Origin: Clostridium sp. AT4
GTDB lineage: Bacteria; Bacillota; Clostridia; Lachnospirales; Lachnospiraceae
Direction of reading: 5' to 3'
DNA length: 64,000 nt
NCBI RefSeq assembly: GCF_001517625.2
Contig: NZ_LN999827.1
Location: 143,348 to 207,347, forward strand
Numbering within the stretch: position 1 is the stretch's first letter; each line of letters begins with the position of its first letter. This document shows positions 63,134-64,000 of this stretch, one piece after another. The notes beneath the pieces are model-generated. The model worked only from the letters and a program-made list of their open reading frames with translations. It was not told where the DNA came from and did no database searches. Position numbers and translations under genes: made by a program.

Positions 63134-63930
63134 AATTCACCCCCCAGATCATCTGACATTTCACAGCCGCCGTCCCCTTCTGCTGCCGCCAACGCCGTTT
63201 TTTCATTTTTTGTATACTGGAAAATAATATAGGCTATTGTCGTTCCGATCACAGCAGCTCCTACTGTATTAACGCCTATTAAAGATGTAAGAACCCATCC
63301 TACAAAGAAAAACGCCGCATTCTTTGTATTAAAGAGAAGCTGCATCAGTATTGCTATTCCCAGAGCCGGGAGCATACCGCTTGCAACTGATAAACCATTT
63401 GTGACACTTTCCGGAATCATTTCTACAAATGTTCCTATAACGGCAGATCCCAGTAATGCCCCTGCAAATACGAGTACAAAATAACTTGCAAAAAACAGGG
63501 CGGCGCCTCCCCAAAGAGCACGGTCAACACCTGAAAAATCTCCTCTTTCAGCCGCCTTATCTGCTTTGCTTACAAAAAATGCATTGGCCGTACGGTCCAC
63601 AATCCCCACCAGCTGTCCAAGGGTCGCAATCGGAAGAGCAAGAGCTACCGCCGCGCTTATATCAAGTCCGGATGTAATAGCAAATGCCGTTGCAAGAATA
63701 CTTCCTGATACTGTATCCGGAGGCGTAGCAGAGCCAATTCCTACAACACCCATCATAACCAGTTCAAGAGAAGCTCCAACAATAATACCTGTCTGTAAAT
63801 CCCCTAAAATAATCCCTACCAAGGGCCCCAGTATTAACGGCCTTTCAATCATCCAAAGCCCAAAGACACGGCTGTCCCATATTCCAAATCCGCCAAGTAT
63901 TCCCAACAAAACCGCCTGTACTATACTCAT
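63130..63930 (-). CDS. PTS system mannose/fructose/sorbose family IIC component
   Basis: 266-aa membrane subunit with about seven to eight helices. ManY-type features: WMIERPLILGPLVGIILGDLQTGIIVGASLELVMMG and GSATPPDTVSGSILATAFAI in the first third, and LALPIATLGQLVGIVDRTANAFFV. It binds and translocates the sugar together with IID. A GGTGAGG site lies before the ATG. It follows the IIB end by about 20 bases. Substrate is undetermined; family members carry mannose, glucosamine, sorbose, glucosaminate and Amadori compounds. Confidence 0.94.
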   Translation of the reverse strand: MSIVQAVLLGILGGFGIWDSRVFGLWMIERPLILGPLVGIILGDLQTGIIVGASLELVMMGVVGIGSATPPDTVSGSILATAFAITSGLDISAAVALALPIATLGQLVGIVDRTANAFFVSKADKAAERGDFSGVDRALWGGAALFFASYFVLVFAGALLGSAVIGTFVEMIPESVTNGLSVASGMLPALGIAILMQLLFNTKNAAFFFVGWVLTSLIGVNTVGAAVIGTTIAYIIFQYTKNEKTALAAAEGDGGCEMSDDLGGEL

Positions 63931-63951
63931 ACCCTCACCTCACACTATTTG

Positions 63952-64000
63952 TTAAAATTCCTTCTGATTTCCTCGCTGTTCAATTTTCTGGAAGCTGGAT
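63952..64000 (-). CDS. End of a PTS gene, probably IIB (cut by window edge)
   Basis: The last 15 codons of a minus-strand frame, SSFQKIEQRGNQKEF and a TAA stop, enter from the right edge about 20 bases before the IIC start. In mannose-family operons IIB precedes IIC, so it is probably IIB; too little is visible to confirm this. Confidence 0.45.
   Translation of the reverse strand, partial: SSFQKIEQRGNQKEF

Overview
The window looks like chromosome of an anaerobic, probably gut-associated Firmicute of the Lachnospiraceae (Clostridium cluster XIVa). This is inferred from gene content: a clostridial flgB/fliEFGHI operon, an NfnAB electron-bifurcating transhydrogenase pair, a giant 2-hydroxyacyl-CoA dehydratase activase, a DUF1703 AAA/nuclease protein, FMN and purine riboswitches, and strong AGGAGG-type ribosome sites. 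No plasmid, phage or CRISPR signature was seen. Two insertion-sequence remnants are the only clear mobile DNA.

Layout. 1-5661 (minus): flagellar basal-body operon flgB-fliE-fliF-fliG-fliH-fliI, without the flgC that normally sits between flgB and fliE. Its apparent promoter carries a 15-base A tract in the -35/-10 spacer. 5662-8600: AT-rich junction with an 11-base poly-C tract, a decayed ISL3 transposase and a 3'-truncated IS1380 transposase. 8659-13072 (minus): nfnA-nfnB, an aldose-1-epimerase-like gene and two tandem divergent dihydrofolate reductases. 13198-13389: a 192-bp imperfect palindrome. 13403-18949: amino-acid:cation symporter with a divergent LysR regulator and a Cu/Zn-type SOD, a DUF1703 protein, a Nudix hydrolase and a degenerate glutaredoxin. 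19050-23257 (plus): MarR regulator plus heterodimeric ABC exporter with two matching operators. 23263-26854 (minus): three-subunit molybdenum hydroxylase. 26949-34660 (minus): ruvA-ruvB-zapA-U32-ftsW/rodA-pbp housekeeping and cell-division cluster. 34862-42962: yprB-like exonuclease, SpoIIM-like protein, ADP-ribose pyrophosphatase, proC, lysA-like, pyk, rhomboid-like and corA. 43307-47581 (plus): giant activase. 47655-52147 (minus): glyA, recJ, brnQ. 52372-52833: a small alarmone synthetase with an in-frame loss of its catalytic core. 52878-56169: five tRNAs, a sodium:solute symporter and a riboflavin ECF gene under an FMN riboswitch. 56404-59850 (minus): adenine deaminase and purine permease behind a purine riboswitch. 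59911-64000 (minus): lower-GC block with a mannose-family PTS (IIB end, IIC, IID), an SIS-domain deglycase/isomerase and, after a terminator, a frameshifted L-asparaginase.

Links between genes. The molybdenum hydroxylase, adenine deaminase, purine permease and C74-type purine riboswitch form a purine-salvage theme. NfnAB links NADH, NADPH and ferredoxin pools. The PTS plus SIS gene (with asparaginase next to them) suggests uptake and deglycation of an amino sugar or Amadori compound. Several genes show small lesions (asparaginase +1, ISL3 transposase at A8, alarmone synthetase deletion), so small indels and deletions are a recurrent feature here. No wholly new multi-gene system is evident. 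The best candidates for novelty are the tract-controlled flagellar promoter, the core-deleted alarmone synthetase, the unusual purine aptamer and the PTS/SIS/asparaginase block.
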